NCBI GenBank assembly: GCA_035536185.1
Contig: DATLOM010000044.1
Location: forward strand, 1 to 33,596
DNA: 33,596 nucleotides
Direction of reading: 5' to 3'
From: GCA-2861595 sp035536185
GTDB taxonomy: Bacteria > Actinomycetota > Acidimicrobiia > Acidimicrobiales > GCA-2861595
Positions 1-6,785 of the stretch are shown piece by piece. Within the stretch, counting starts at the first letter, position 1; every line of letters starts with the position of its first letter. The notes under the pieces were generated by a model. That model had not been told where the DNA came from. It did not search any database and saw only the letters and a list, made by a program, of their open reading frames with translations. Made by a program: the position numbers and the translations under genes.

Positions 1-1
1 G

Positions 2-502
2 GGATCTCTCATCACCGGGCTGCAGACGATGCCGTCCATCGCCTGGTTCCCGCTGGCCGTCCTGTTGTTCCAACTGAGCGAGGAGGCGATCCTCTTCGTG
101 GTCGTGCTCGGCGCCGCCCCTTCCATCGCCAACGGGCTGATATCCGGCGTCGACCACGTTCCTCCCCTACTGCTGCGGTCCGGTCGCATGCTCGGCGCCC
201 GGGGCCTCACCCTCTACCGCCATGTGATCCTGCCGGCGTCGCTGCCCGCCTTCGTCGCCGGCCTCAAGCAGGGTTGGGCCTTCGCCTGGCGCAGCCTCAT
301 GGCCGGAGAGCTGATCGTGAAGTTGGCCGGGAAGCCGTCGCTCGGGGCCAACCTCGTCTTCGCCCGGGACGAGTCGGACGTGCCGGCGCTGATGGCCCTC
401 ATGATCGTCATCCTCGTCGTGGGGATCCTCGTCGACGGCCTCTTCGGGCGGGCCGACCGGGCCATCCGCACCCGCTGGGGCCTGGTCGACGCCGCCACCT
501 GA
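2..502 (+). CDS. ABC transporter permease, nitrate/sulfonate/taurine type (5' end outside window)
   Basis: This is the C-terminal part of an inner-membrane permease of the SsuC/TauC/NrtB kind, which forms the channel of an importer for small anions such as sulfonates, nitrate or taurine. The reading frame is open from base 2. It contains the family-typical phrase TGLQTMPSIAWFPLAVLLF, followed by the cytoplasmic coupling loop (GARGLTLYRHVILPASLPAF) that docks to the ATPase. At least two hydrophobic membrane segments follow, the last near its end (LMALMIVILVVGILV). The substrate cannot be told from this part. The ATPase and binding-protein genes would lie to the left. The family assignment is firm; the substrate is unknown. 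Confidence 0.9.
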   Translation, partial: GSLITGLQTMPSIAWFPLAVLLFQLSEEAILFVVVLGAAPSIANGLISGVDHVPPLLLRSGRMLGARGLTLYRHVILPASLPAFVAGLKQGWAFAWRSLMAGELIVKLAGKPSLGANLVFARDESDVPALMALMIVILVVGILVDGLFGRADRAIRTRWGLVDAAT

Positions 503-590
503 GCAGGCTGCAGGCTCCGGGCGCCTTTCTGCGTCGTCGGTCCTACGACGATAGGGTCAGCGCCCAGTCGCCTAGTCGGGGGTCCTACTG

Positions 591-1484
591 ATGAAGCTCA
601 AGCTCTCTCGTGTCCTGCTGACCGGGTCTGTCGTCCTGGGTCTGGCCGCCTGTGGTGACAACACGCCGACCAAGGCCGATTTCATCGCCGAAGGTGACGC
701 CATCTGCAGGAAGGGCGACGCCAAGATGGACCCGTTTTTCGAGGAGCTGTTCTCCGGCGGCGGGCCCGACCCGGAGAAGCTGAAGGAGCTGCTGCCCAAG
801 ATCAGTAGAGAGCTCAAGGCGGTGAGCAGGGACCTCGGCGAGCTGGAGGGCCCGGCCGACGGAGAGAAGGTGGTCGCCGAGTCGCTGAAGGACATCGACA
901 AGGGCATCGCCAGCATCGACGCCGCCGCCGAAGAGGCGGAGAAGGGGAACGAGAACGCCGGCGAGACGCTGTTCTCCGGCTTCGAGAACTTCGAGAAGGC
1001 CGACGAAAAGGCCCGCGCCTACGGCTTCAAGGTGTGCGGCTCCGAGGACGACGAGGAGGGCGAGGGCGGGGAAGAGGGCGAGGGCGCAGCTCCTGTCGAC
1101 GTGCCCGCCGACCAGCAGGCCTTCATCGACCAGGGCGACGCCATCTGCAAGAAGGCCCTCGACCAGCTCGAGCCTCTCTTCGGCCAGCTGTTCGGCAGCG
1201 CCAACATGGCGAGAAGGGCTGAGGCTCTGGGCAAGGTGATCCCGTTGATCCGTGAGCAGAACGAGGCCCTGAAGGCGCTCACGCCGCCGCCCGCCATCCA
1301 GGATCAGATGAAGGAGATCACCGCCGCGTACGACGCCGGCCTGGTCAAGGCCGAAGAGGTCAAGGCGATCGCGGAGTCCGGCGACAAGGCCAAGTACGAC
1401 GCCGAGTTCGAGAAGCTCGGCATGTCCTTCGATGAGCCCGACGCCGAGTTCAAGAAGCTCGGGTTCAAGGAGTGCGGGGAGTAA
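591..1484 (+). CDS. Secreted lipoprotein with two tandem copies of one Cys-pair domain
   Basis: The protein has 297 residues and starts with a lipoprotein signal peptide: basic MKLKLSR, a hydrophobic stretch and a lipobox LAAC ending near residue 21. It should therefore be anchored outside the membrane. The mature part holds two homologous helical domains, about residues 28-150 and 175-297. Each opens with a similar phrase (FIAEGDAICRK and FIDQGDAICKK) and ends with a similar one (YGFKVCG and LGFKECG), so each has one Cys near each end that could form a disulfide. An acidic Glu/Gly-rich linker (about 150-168) joins them. I do not recognise a named family and propose no function. The preceding permease ends 88 bp upstream. 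Confidence 0.85.
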   Translation: MKLKLSRVLLTGSVVLGLAACGDNTPTKADFIAEGDAICRKGDAKMDPFFEELFSGGGPDPEKLKELLPKISRELKAVSRDLGELEGPADGEKVVAESLKDIDKGIASIDAAAEEAEKGNENAGETLFSGFENFEKADEKARAYGFKVCGSEDDEEGEGGEEGEGAAPVDVPADQQAFIDQGDAICKKALDQLEPLFGQLFGSANMARRAEALGKVIPLIREQNEALKALTPPPAIQDQMKEITAAYDAGLVKAEEVKAIAESGDKAKYDAEFEKLGMSFDEPDAEFKKLGFKECGE

Positions 1485-1510
1485 GGGCGGCGGCGGGCGG
1501 GGGCGGGGGC

Positions 1511-1650
1511 GGCGGGTCAGCGGCCGCGCGGCGGGTCAGCGGCCGGGCGGGGCGGGTGCAGCGACCACGGGCGGGTGCCGGCGGGTTCAGCCGTAGGGCC
1601 CGTGTGCGAGTGGTGCAGCCGTGAGCGCGGGCTCGGCGGGTTCAGCCGCC
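1511..1650. repeat. Degenerate direct repeats spanning and following the msrA stop codon
   Basis: A 14-16 bp motif of the form GGCGGGTTCAGCCG recurs at about 1511, 1530, 1551, 1580 and 1635, with a shorter trace near 1614. The copy at 1635-1650 contains the msrA stop codon (read on the minus strand). The others lie just beyond it, in extremely GC-rich sequence between the convergent lipoprotein and msrA genes. I see no gene in this stretch. Confidence 0.6.
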
Positions 1651-2295
1651 GGCGCCCAGGCCGACCGGGCAGCTGACGCCGGTGCCGCCGATCCCGCAGT
1701 AGCCGCCGGGGTTCTTGGCCAGGTACTGCTGGTGGTAGCCCTCCGCGTAATAGAAGGTCTGGTTGTCGCGGATCTCGGTGGTGATCTGACCGTGACCGGC
1801 CTCGGTGAGGACTCGCTGGTACATGTCGCGTGACGCCTCGGCCGCGGCCAGCTGCGCCGGCGAGAAGGTGTAGATGGCGGAGCGGTACTGCGTGCCCACG
1901 TCGTTGCCCTGCCGCATGCCCTGGGTGGGGTCGTGGTTCTCCCAGAAGATGCGCAGGAGCTCCTCGTAGCTCACCTGCTCCGGATGGAACACCACGAGCA
2001 CGGCCTCGGTGTGCCCCGTACGACCGCTACAGGTCTCCTCGTAGGTGGGGTTGGGGGTGAAGCCGCCGGCGTACCCGACGGCCGTGGTGAAGACCCCCTC
2101 CGCCTCCCAGAACTTCCGCTCGGCGCCCCAGAAGCACCCCATCCCGAACACCGCCTGCTCGGTCCCCTCGGTGAACGGCGGCCGCAGGGGCGTGCCGAGA
2201 ACCGCGTGGCGCTCCGGCACGGCCATGGCCTGGTCCCGACCCCGCAGGGCCTGGTCCTCTGAAACGATCTCGTTCTTGTGGCGGTTGAAGAGCAT
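1642..2295 (-). CDS. msrA: Peptide methionine-S-sulfoxide reductase MsrA
   Basis: MsrA reduces the S-epimer of methionine sulfoxide in oxidised proteins and free Met back to methionine. The 217-residue protein carries the catalytic motif GCFWG (about residues 53-57), whose Cys is the nucleophile. Other family blocks are present: VGYAGGFTPNPTYEE, GHTEAVLVVFHP, FWENHDPTQGMRQGNDVGTQYRS and YHQQYLAKNPGGYC. Cysteines near the C-terminus (GGYCGIGGTGVSC) could serve as resolving residues. The length is normal for the class with a 40-50 residue N-terminal extension. An AAGG-type ribosome site directly precedes the ATG. It is an oxidative-stress repair gene, apparently monocistronic and convergent with the lipoprotein gene. 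Identification is secure. Confidence 0.97.
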   Translation of the reverse strand: MLFNRHKNEIVSEDQALRGRDQAMAVPERHAVLGTPLRPPFTEGTEQAVFGMGCFWGAERKFWEAEGVFTTAVGYAGGFTPNPTYEETCSGRTGHTEAVLVVFHPEQVSYEELLRIFWENHDPTQGMRQGNDVGTQYRSAIYTFSPAQLAAAEASRDMYQRVLTEAGHGQITTEIRDNQTFYYAEGYHQQYLAKNPGGYCGIGGTGVSCPVGLGAGG

Positions 2296-2358
2296 CCTTC
2301 ATTCTTCCTCAGTTCGGAGTAGCTCCAAGTGCAACGCCGAAGTTGCTGTCACCCATAC

Positions 2359-2459
2359 CCATCGTCAAAGTCGGGAGTTTCTAGACTCAGACCTCCGAAA
2401 GACCCTCATGGCAGCGCCGAACCCACCGTCAACGTCGGCGGTTTCTGGACCCAGACCTC
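2359..2459. repeat. 37-bp direct repeat covering the 3' end of the DUF222 fragment gene
   Basis: Two copies, 2359-2395 and 2423-2459, are offset by 64 bp with about eight differences. Read on the minus strand, the right-hand copy encodes the last residues and stop of the 2429-2782 gene (SGSRNRRR-stop). The left-hand copy, beyond that stop, would encode a related ending (SESRNSRL-stop). It therefore looks like a duplicated gene end. Confidence 0.7.
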
Positions 2460-2782
2460 GCAGTTTGTGCACCGTGCTTTCCCGGCGGCGCGCTCGCCTT
2501 GTTCATCTTCAGCGCCAGACGCATGAATGCATCGGCGCGTCGCTGCGCGGATGTGCGCTCGTCTGGCGATTCGCTTCCGATGCTCTCAGCGTCCTCGAGG
2601 AGCAGTTCCGCCTCGGCCCTCATCAACGCCCTGACGAGCGGATGGGCGACCGTTGGATGGAGGACGACCGACGAGCTGAACATGCCGTCCTCGTCTATGG
2701 ATGCGGCGTCTCCGAAGGCAGTCAACCCGGGCATGAGGGCACTCACCCGCTCCCCGTAGACGATCCTGTCCTGGATTTTCAT
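2429..2782 (-). CDS. Small protein resembling an internal piece of a DUF222 protein
   Basis: The 117-residue reading frame starts at an ATG preceded by a strong ribosome site (CAAAGGAG, 2793-2800 on the complement), so it is probably translated. Residues 60-95 (HPLVRALMRAEAELLLEDAE, then ERTSAQRRADAFMRLA) resemble the middle of DUF222/HNH (13E12-type) proteins, where RTPAQRRADAL is a hallmark. The N-terminal DUF222 part and the C-terminal HNH nuclease are both missing. The tail (KHGAQTARSGSRNRRR) is basic and looks non-homologous. It lies just beyond the HNH end of a full-length DUF222 gene on the same strand, so it may be a remnant of a second, tandem copy. Whether it has any function is unknown. 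Confidence 0.6.
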   Translation of the reverse strand: MKIQDRIVYGERVSALMPGLTAFGDAASIDEDGMFSSSVVLHPTVAHPLVRALMRAEAELLLEDAESIGSESPDERTSAQRRADAFMRLALKMNKASAPPGKHGAQTARSGSRNRRR

Positions 2783-2792
2783 AGCTGACGTA

Positions 2793-2800
2793 CTCCTTTG
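2793..2800 (-). promoter_or_regulatory. Ribosome binding site of the DUF222 fragment gene
   Basis: CAAAGGAG on the complement lies 10 nt before the ATG at 2782. This fixes the start and argues against the longer upstream reading frame. Confidence 0.65.
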
Positions 2801-2907
2801 CGAGATCAAAATTCCATGAAAGGCAGGCGCCATCCGGCGCAAGAAAAGCAGTCTCGCCGGCAACGGGGACCGGAGACCCGCGTTGAGCCGGTTGGCAGAC
2901 GGAACGC

Positions 2908-4883
2908 TCAGGCGCTGCGGGAGGTGGGTGGCGCCGGCCCGGCGCGGCGGTACTTGGGATGGCGCCAGTCGTCGGGCGGCACCATCTCTCGTTTGCCCTT
3001 GCCTTTGACGAGGGACCACTTCTTGTAGGTCTTGAGGTGGTGATGGTGGCGACAGAGCCCGTCGAGCAGGCTGAGCAGCGTGATCTTGATCTCGGCCCAG
3101 TCCTCGCGGTGGTCGATCTCCAGGCGCACGGCACGGTTGCAGCCCATCACCGAGCAGGTGGGGTTCAGCCAGTCGAGAGCGGTGCGCTGCAAGGAGCTGG
3201 GGCGGCGCCCGACATGGGCGACGTTGACGACATCGGCACCCTTGGTGACCACGGCGCCGAGGAACACGTCGCCCGACTCGATCATGGCCTGGACCACCGA
3301 TACCGGCACCGGGCCGAGCCCGGCTATCTCACAGACCTCGTCGTCTATGGGCCAGCCCCGTACCAGCGTCTCCAGTCGATACGGACTATGACCTTGGCCG
3401 GCCGCACCGGCGGCGCCATCGGATCATCGGGTTCGTGACGGGTTGCGTTCTCTCCGGCCGCCTCAGGGTCAGCCGCCGAGGCTGGGCTCGATCCAGTGGT
3501 CGGGCCGGTGGTCGGGCCAGAGGTCGCGCCGGTCGGGGCGGGGCTCGGTCCGGTGGCGGTACCTGGGCCGGTACCGGTCGAACTACCGCTGGAGCCCGAG
3601 GCGCCTGCACCGGTTTCCGCGGCAGTTCCTGTCGGGCCGCTGGTGGCGCCGACTCCCTTCTCGCCGGCGTCGCTCGGAGCGGTACTTGTCGCTCCGGCGT
3701 GACTACTGCTTGGTCCGCTTGGCTCGCTCGTCGGGCCGCCCGTGGGGCCGCTCGTTCTGTCGGGAGCTTTGCCGGTGCTCACCGGGCCAGGCGTGTTTCC
3801 CGTAGGTGGCTCAGAGATCCCTCCGGCGCTCGTGGGGCTGGCCGTGGGTCCATTGGATGGGTCGGAAGTACGGCCGGTGCTCGTCGAGCGGATCGTGGGT
3901 CCAGCGGCCGGGCCCGAAGTCCCGCCCGTGCTCATTGGATCGCCCGTGGCCCCACTGGCCGGCTCGGAAGCCCCGCCCGCGCTCGGGCCGACTGTGGGCC
4001 CCGTGGATGGCTCAGAGGTCCCTCCCGGGCTCGTCGGGCCGGGGGTGGCTCCACTGGCTGGGTCGCAAGCCCCGGCACCGCTTGCTCCACCGGAGGTCTC
4101 ACCGCCAGCAGCGGTGGATCTGGCGGCACGCTTCTTGGCGGCGGCTCGTGCGTCGGCTGCGGCCTTGGCGGCGGCAGCGCCGGCCCTGGTGGCGGCCAGC
4201 AGCCCGTCGGCCAGATAAGCCTCCTCGGGCTCTCTGCGGCCCTCGGCCCGGGCCTTTTCGAACACGCGCTGGGCGTAGCCCTGCACGATCGACCAGATCT
4301 CGGAGACCTCTTCGAGAGTGGAGCGGTAGGTGATCTCGCCGGCCCCGTCGACGGTACGGCGACGACGCAGGAACCGGGACCGATGGATGGCGCGGTGGGC
4401 AGCTGCGGGGTCGGGCTCGGCAGCGGCCTTGGTGCGTGCACATTCGTCCTTGAGCTCACCCAGAGAGCCCTTCTTGGCCAGCTTCACCAAGCGCTCTTCG
4501 GCCTTGGGGTTCTTGGTGGCGGCATCGGCGATGGCGCCGGCCTGTGAGGACGACAGCTCTCCGGATCGGGCGGCGGCGTCGAGGCCAGCCAGCTTGGCCA
4601 GCGCATCGGCGGTCTCGAGTGCCTCTTTGGCCTTGGCCACGCTGGTACCGGACTTCTTGGCCAGGTGATGGGCAGGGCTCAGGTGGCCCTCACGCTCCCA
4701 CAGCTTGGTGTCCGCCACCCTCTTGGCGGCCAGGGCCTTGATGGTGGCCAGCATGTTCTCGGTGGCGATGGCGTCGTCCACCACGCCCTGCGCGGTCACC
4801 GCGGTGATCTGGTTGGGATCGAAGGACGCGGCATAGCTCGACACCGCCTCGCGGATGCCCTTCATGGTCGAGCCGTCGAACAT
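2908..4883 (-). pseudogene. DUF222-HNH endonuclease gene (13E12 type), broken by one frameshift
   Basis: The first part (4883 to about 3372) encodes the helical DUF222 region, residues 1 to about 255. A Gly/Pro/Ser/Thr repeat linker follows, and the frame then runs into a stop just after the phrase KVIVRIDW. In the next frame the text continues without a break (ETLVRGWPIDDEVCEIAGLG, then VPVSVVQAM) into a full HNH nuclease: CSVMGCNRAVRLEIDH, LLDGLCRHHHHLKT. Restoring one G in the TGGAG near 3371-3373 would rejoin them. The ATG at 4883 has AGGAGG five bases upstream; a GTG two codons earlier overlaps that site. Such genes are multicopy and repeat-like in actinobacteria. This is either a recent pseudogene or a sequencing error. 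Confidence 0.85.
3720..4025 (-). repeat. About six degenerate 17-residue (51-bp) tandem repeats in the DUF222-HNH linker
   Basis: Within the linker, residues about 289-390, a 17-residue unit of the form GGTSxPSxGPTxxPxST repeats in series: GGTSEPSTGPTVGPSA, GGASEPASGATGDPMST, GGTSGPAAGPTIRSTST, GRTSDPSNGPTASPTSA, GGISEPPTGNTPGPVST. The rest of the linker is also low-complexity Gly/Ser/Thr/Pro. It separates the DUF222 and HNH parts by about 230 residues. Confidence 0.75.
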
Positions 4884-4958
4884 TGACACCTCCTCGTCCT
4901 CTCGATTGATTCAAAGAGGAGGGCCGTACCGCCGGCACCTCGAGGCGTTTCCGTCCGT

Positions 4959-5054
4959 ACTGCTGATCCTGAAATGAGGATACAACTCGACTGTGACACG
5001 AACTCGTTCAGTCGGCACTGCTGATCCAGAACGACCATACAACTTGACTGTGAC
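4959..5054. repeat. 38-39 bp imperfect direct repeat
   Basis: Copy one is 4959-4997 and copy two 5017-5054. Both begin ACTGCTGATCC and end ATACAACTYGACTGTGAC. They lie in the 257-bp gap between the divergent DUF222-HNH and NTF2-like genes, so tandem operator or promoter elements are possible. The rest of the gap holds only a 10-bp palindrome, ACGAGCTCGT, at 5091-5100. Confidence 0.6.
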
Positions 5055-5140
5055 GCCAGGTCAACCGGCCAGATGTCGCATCCCCGTGCGACGAGCTCGT
5101 GCAGCGAGAGCTACGCTGCGGTACGGACTCAGGAGGTGCC

Positions 5141-5542
5141 ATGTCCAACGCGGAGCAGGTTCAGGAAGCCTTCGACGCTGCCTTGGCTGGCGACGTCGAA
5201 CCACTGGTGGCTCTCTTCGCCCCCGATCTCGAGTGGCGCGGCGTGACCCGGGGTCGCCTCTGGTGGCGGCGTACACCCAGCTGACACGGACCTGAAGAGG
5301 CCCGGTCGGTCCTCGAAGAGCGTCTCCAGGAGATCCGCGCCCGCAAAGTCGTCGACGCTCGCGCCGAAGTGATCATGAAGACCGGGGCAGGCGTACTCGT
5401 CGCCATGCGTTGGCAAGAGCCGGCGTCATCCGGATCGTCGGAGATCTTCCAGGTGCTTCGTCTCCGTGACGGCAGCATCGTCGACATCCAGGATCACGAA
5501 GACCGCAAGAGAGCCGTCACGGCGCTACACGAGGCCGCCTGA
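5141..5542 (+). pseudogene. NTF2/SnoaL-like protein gene interrupted by one in-frame TGA
   Basis: An AGGAGG site six bases upstream supports the ATG at 5141. The frame encodes an NTF2/SnoaL-like cone fold: AEQVQEAFDAALAGDVEPLV, then LFAPDLEWRGVTRGRLWWRR. After TPS it meets TGA (5282-5284). Without any frame change it continues HGPEEARSVLEERLQEIRAR to EIFQVLRLRDGSIVDIQDHE and stops at 5542, 134 codons in all, the usual family length. As I recall, relatives have Cys before HG (PSCHG), so TGC to TGA is the simplest change. Such proteins are polyketide-cyclase-like or small-molecule-binding; no substrate can be named. It is most likely a nonsense mutation or sequence error. A selenocysteine reading is considered in the findings. 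Confidence 0.8.
5288..5312 (+). other. Small hairpin just after the internal TGA
   Basis: GGACC (5288-5292) and GGTCC (5308-5312) are perfectly complementary around a 15-nt loop, starting three bases after the TGA. A five-base-pair stem is weak evidence by itself. It is noted only because selenocysteine insertion elements sit at this kind of position. Confidence 0.3.
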
Positions 5543-5585
5543 CCATCGCGTGCCATGAGGCTCCCCGATGCGGGAGAATCCAGGG

Positions 5586-5969
5586 GTGGCCATCGAGCTC
5601 AACCACACGATCGTTCCTGCTCGTCAGGGTGAGGCATCGGCTCGCTGGTTCGCCGACCTGTTCGGGATGCCCGAGCCGGTCCAGTTCGGCCACTTCTGGC
5701 AGGTGTCCACGGACAACGGCGTCGATCTCGACTTCGACACCTACGGCGACGACGGGACCTTCACCCTTCAGCACTATGCGTTCCTCGTCAGTGAGGACGA
5801 GTTCGACGCAATCCTCGGCCGGGTGCAGGAAAGGGCGATGGACCACTGGGCCGATCCTGGCCGCCGGCTCGCCGGCGAGATCAACCACCGCGACGGTGGC
5901 CGGGGCGTCTACTTCCCCAGCAACGACGACCATCTCCTCGAGATCATCACCCGCCCCTACGGCGGCTGA
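5586..5969 (+). CDS. VOC family protein (glyoxalase/bleomycin-resistance fold)
   Basis: This small protein of the vicinal-oxygen-chelate superfamily has paired beta-alpha-beta-beta-beta modules that usually bind one metal ion. Family features are the opening AIELNHTIVPA, with a possible metal-ligand His; ASARWFADLFGM; the central FTLQHYAFLV; and the closing GRGVYFPSNDDHLLEIITRPYG, with a candidate Glu ligand in LLEIIT. The GTG start at 5586 puts the ELNHTIVP strand at the N-terminus as usual, with GGGAG about ten bases upstream; an in-frame ATG at 5568 is the alternative. Members include dioxygenases, isomerases and resistance proteins, so the reaction cannot be assigned. It is about 127 residues, the normal single-domain length. 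Confidence 0.88.
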   Translation: MAIELNHTIVPARQGEASARWFADLFGMPEPVQFGHFWQVSTDNGVDLDFDTYGDDGTFTLQHYAFLVSEDEFDAILGRVQERAMDHWADPGRRLAGEINHRDGGRGVYFPSNDDHLLEIITRPYGG

Positions 5970-6051
5970 GCCTCCCCTTTGCCGCGACAACGCGAAGCGG
6001 TCAAGAGCTGAGAGTCGAACGACTCGGCGGCGACGGACTAAGAAAAAAAAG

Positions 6052-6333
6052 TCAGAGGTCGATCGCGTGGATCAGAATGATCTCGATGCTGCGAGGGGAT
6101 TCGCCTGGTTGCCAGAGGATGTACCAGGTGTCGACTCTTACGGGAGTTGCCCTGACGCCGCCATACTGCTCCGTGACGAACGAACGCGTAGCCAACCTGG
6201 GCTCGTATGGGTCGTTCGCCAGACGATCGAGCGTTCGGTTGACGCCCGCAAGCACGTTGCTCATCGATTGGCTTCCTTCCAGCTTAGACAGCACCTCGTC
6301 TGCAAGAGGCCAGAAGAGCAGTTCGTAACTCAC
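6052..6333 (-). CDS. RelE/ParE-like toxin candidate
   Basis: The 93-residue protein has the length and pattern of RelE/ParE-superfamily toxins: an opening strand YELLFWPLADEVLSKL, a helix NVLAGVNRTLDRLANDP, then TRSFVTEQYGGVRATPVRVDTW and a final strand pair YILWQP and IEIILIHAID. The Arg-rich strand and closing hydrophobic strand fit a ribosome-dependent mRNA interferase fold. I cannot fix catalytic residues, so ParE-like gyrase inhibition is not excluded. It starts at GTG 6333, with a TAAATT box six bases upstream suggesting a leaderless mRNA. The 6455-6691 gene on the other strand is the likely antitoxin. This divergent layout is unusual for such pairs. Confidence 0.6.
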   Translation of the reverse strand: MSYELLFWPLADEVLSKLEGSQSMSNVLAGVNRTLDRLANDPYEPRLATRSFVTEQYGGVRATPVRVDTWYILWQPGESPRSIEIILIHAIDL

Positions 6334-6339
6334 TGCGGC

Positions 6340-6345
6340 AATTTA
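6340..6345 (-). promoter_or_regulatory. Candidate -10 element of the toxin-like gene (leaderless)
   Basis: TAAATT on the complement is followed by six bases and then the GTG at 6333, so transcription would begin at or next to the start codon. Confidence 0.4.
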
Positions 6346-6366
6346 CCAGCTAGCCAGATACGGCGA

Positions 6367-6395
6367 TTGCCAAACCACCATAATCGGGGTAAGGT
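6367..6395 (+). promoter_or_regulatory. Promoter TTGCCA-N17-TAAGGT before the antitoxin-like gene
   Basis: The -35 TTGCCA (6367-6372) and -10 TAAGGT (6390-6395) are exactly 17 bp apart. The predicted start is near 6402, giving a leader of about 53 nt to the ATG at 6455. The spacing and -35 match the whiB promoter candidate at 27722. It may also drive the helicase and HEPN genes downstream. Confidence 0.5.
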
Positions 6396-6454
6396 TGAGT
6401 CGTTGGACGAACACCGCCCGACGCGCGACACCGACACCGACACCCGAGGAAACC

Positions 6455-6691
6455 ATGCCCAAGGAAATCCTCCTGGATGACCGCGGCCGCACAAGCCTTG
6501 CGCGAGTCCGAAGTCACAACTACGACCGCTACACCGTTGAGGAGTACCCGGATGGGACCCTGGTGCTGACCCCCGCCGTCACGATCAGCGCTGTCGAACT
6601 GGCAGCCCTCCGCGACGACAAGGTGCGAGACGCGATAAAGGAAGCCAAGACCGGCGACCGCAGCACACTCCGCCCCCGTCGGCGGAAGTAG
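6455..6691 (+). CDS. Antitoxin-like small protein
   Basis: The 78-residue protein starts at ATG 6455 behind a GAGGAA ribosome site. Its N-terminal half looks like a small beta-rich, AbrB/antitoxin-like module (ILLDDRGRTSLARV, then RYTVEEYPDGTLVLTPAV). A short helical tail follows (SAVELAALRDDKVRDAIKEA), with a basic C-terminus (STLRPRRRK). As I recall, small actinobacterial proteins of the form LLDDRGR...YxVxExPDGTLxLxPAV occur beside RelE/ParE-like toxins, and here a RelE-like gene lies 121 bp away on the opposite strand. Its role would be toxin neutralisation and probably autorepression; both are inferred. The helicase gene follows on the same strand about 95 bp on. Confidence 0.55.
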   Translation: MPKEILLDDRGRTSLARVRSHNYDRYTVEEYPDGTLVLTPAVTISAVELAALRDDKVRDAIKEAKTGDRSTLRPRRRK

Positions 6692-6785
6692 GAGTAATGG
6701 TTCGGTAGCCCAGGAAGAATGCCGCTTCGATTGTCCGGTGGCGAAGCGGAGCTCACATGGTTCCAGCATCAGGCAGGATGGACTG

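Noticed and set aside
3600..4110. CRISPR-like or intergenic repeat array
   Set aside because: The repetition is in coding register with a 51-bp unit and no unique spacers; it is a protein linker repeat.
3435..4547. Plus-strand open frame (370 codons) opposite the DUF222 linker
   Set aside because: It arises from the Gly/Pro/Ser/Thr repeat on the other strand and has no start signal or family resemblance.
6700..6785. Upstream GTG start for the helicase at 6738
   Set aside because: There is no ribosome site before it. The GTG at 6786 has AGGA at proper distance and gives the usual short N-terminus before Walker A.
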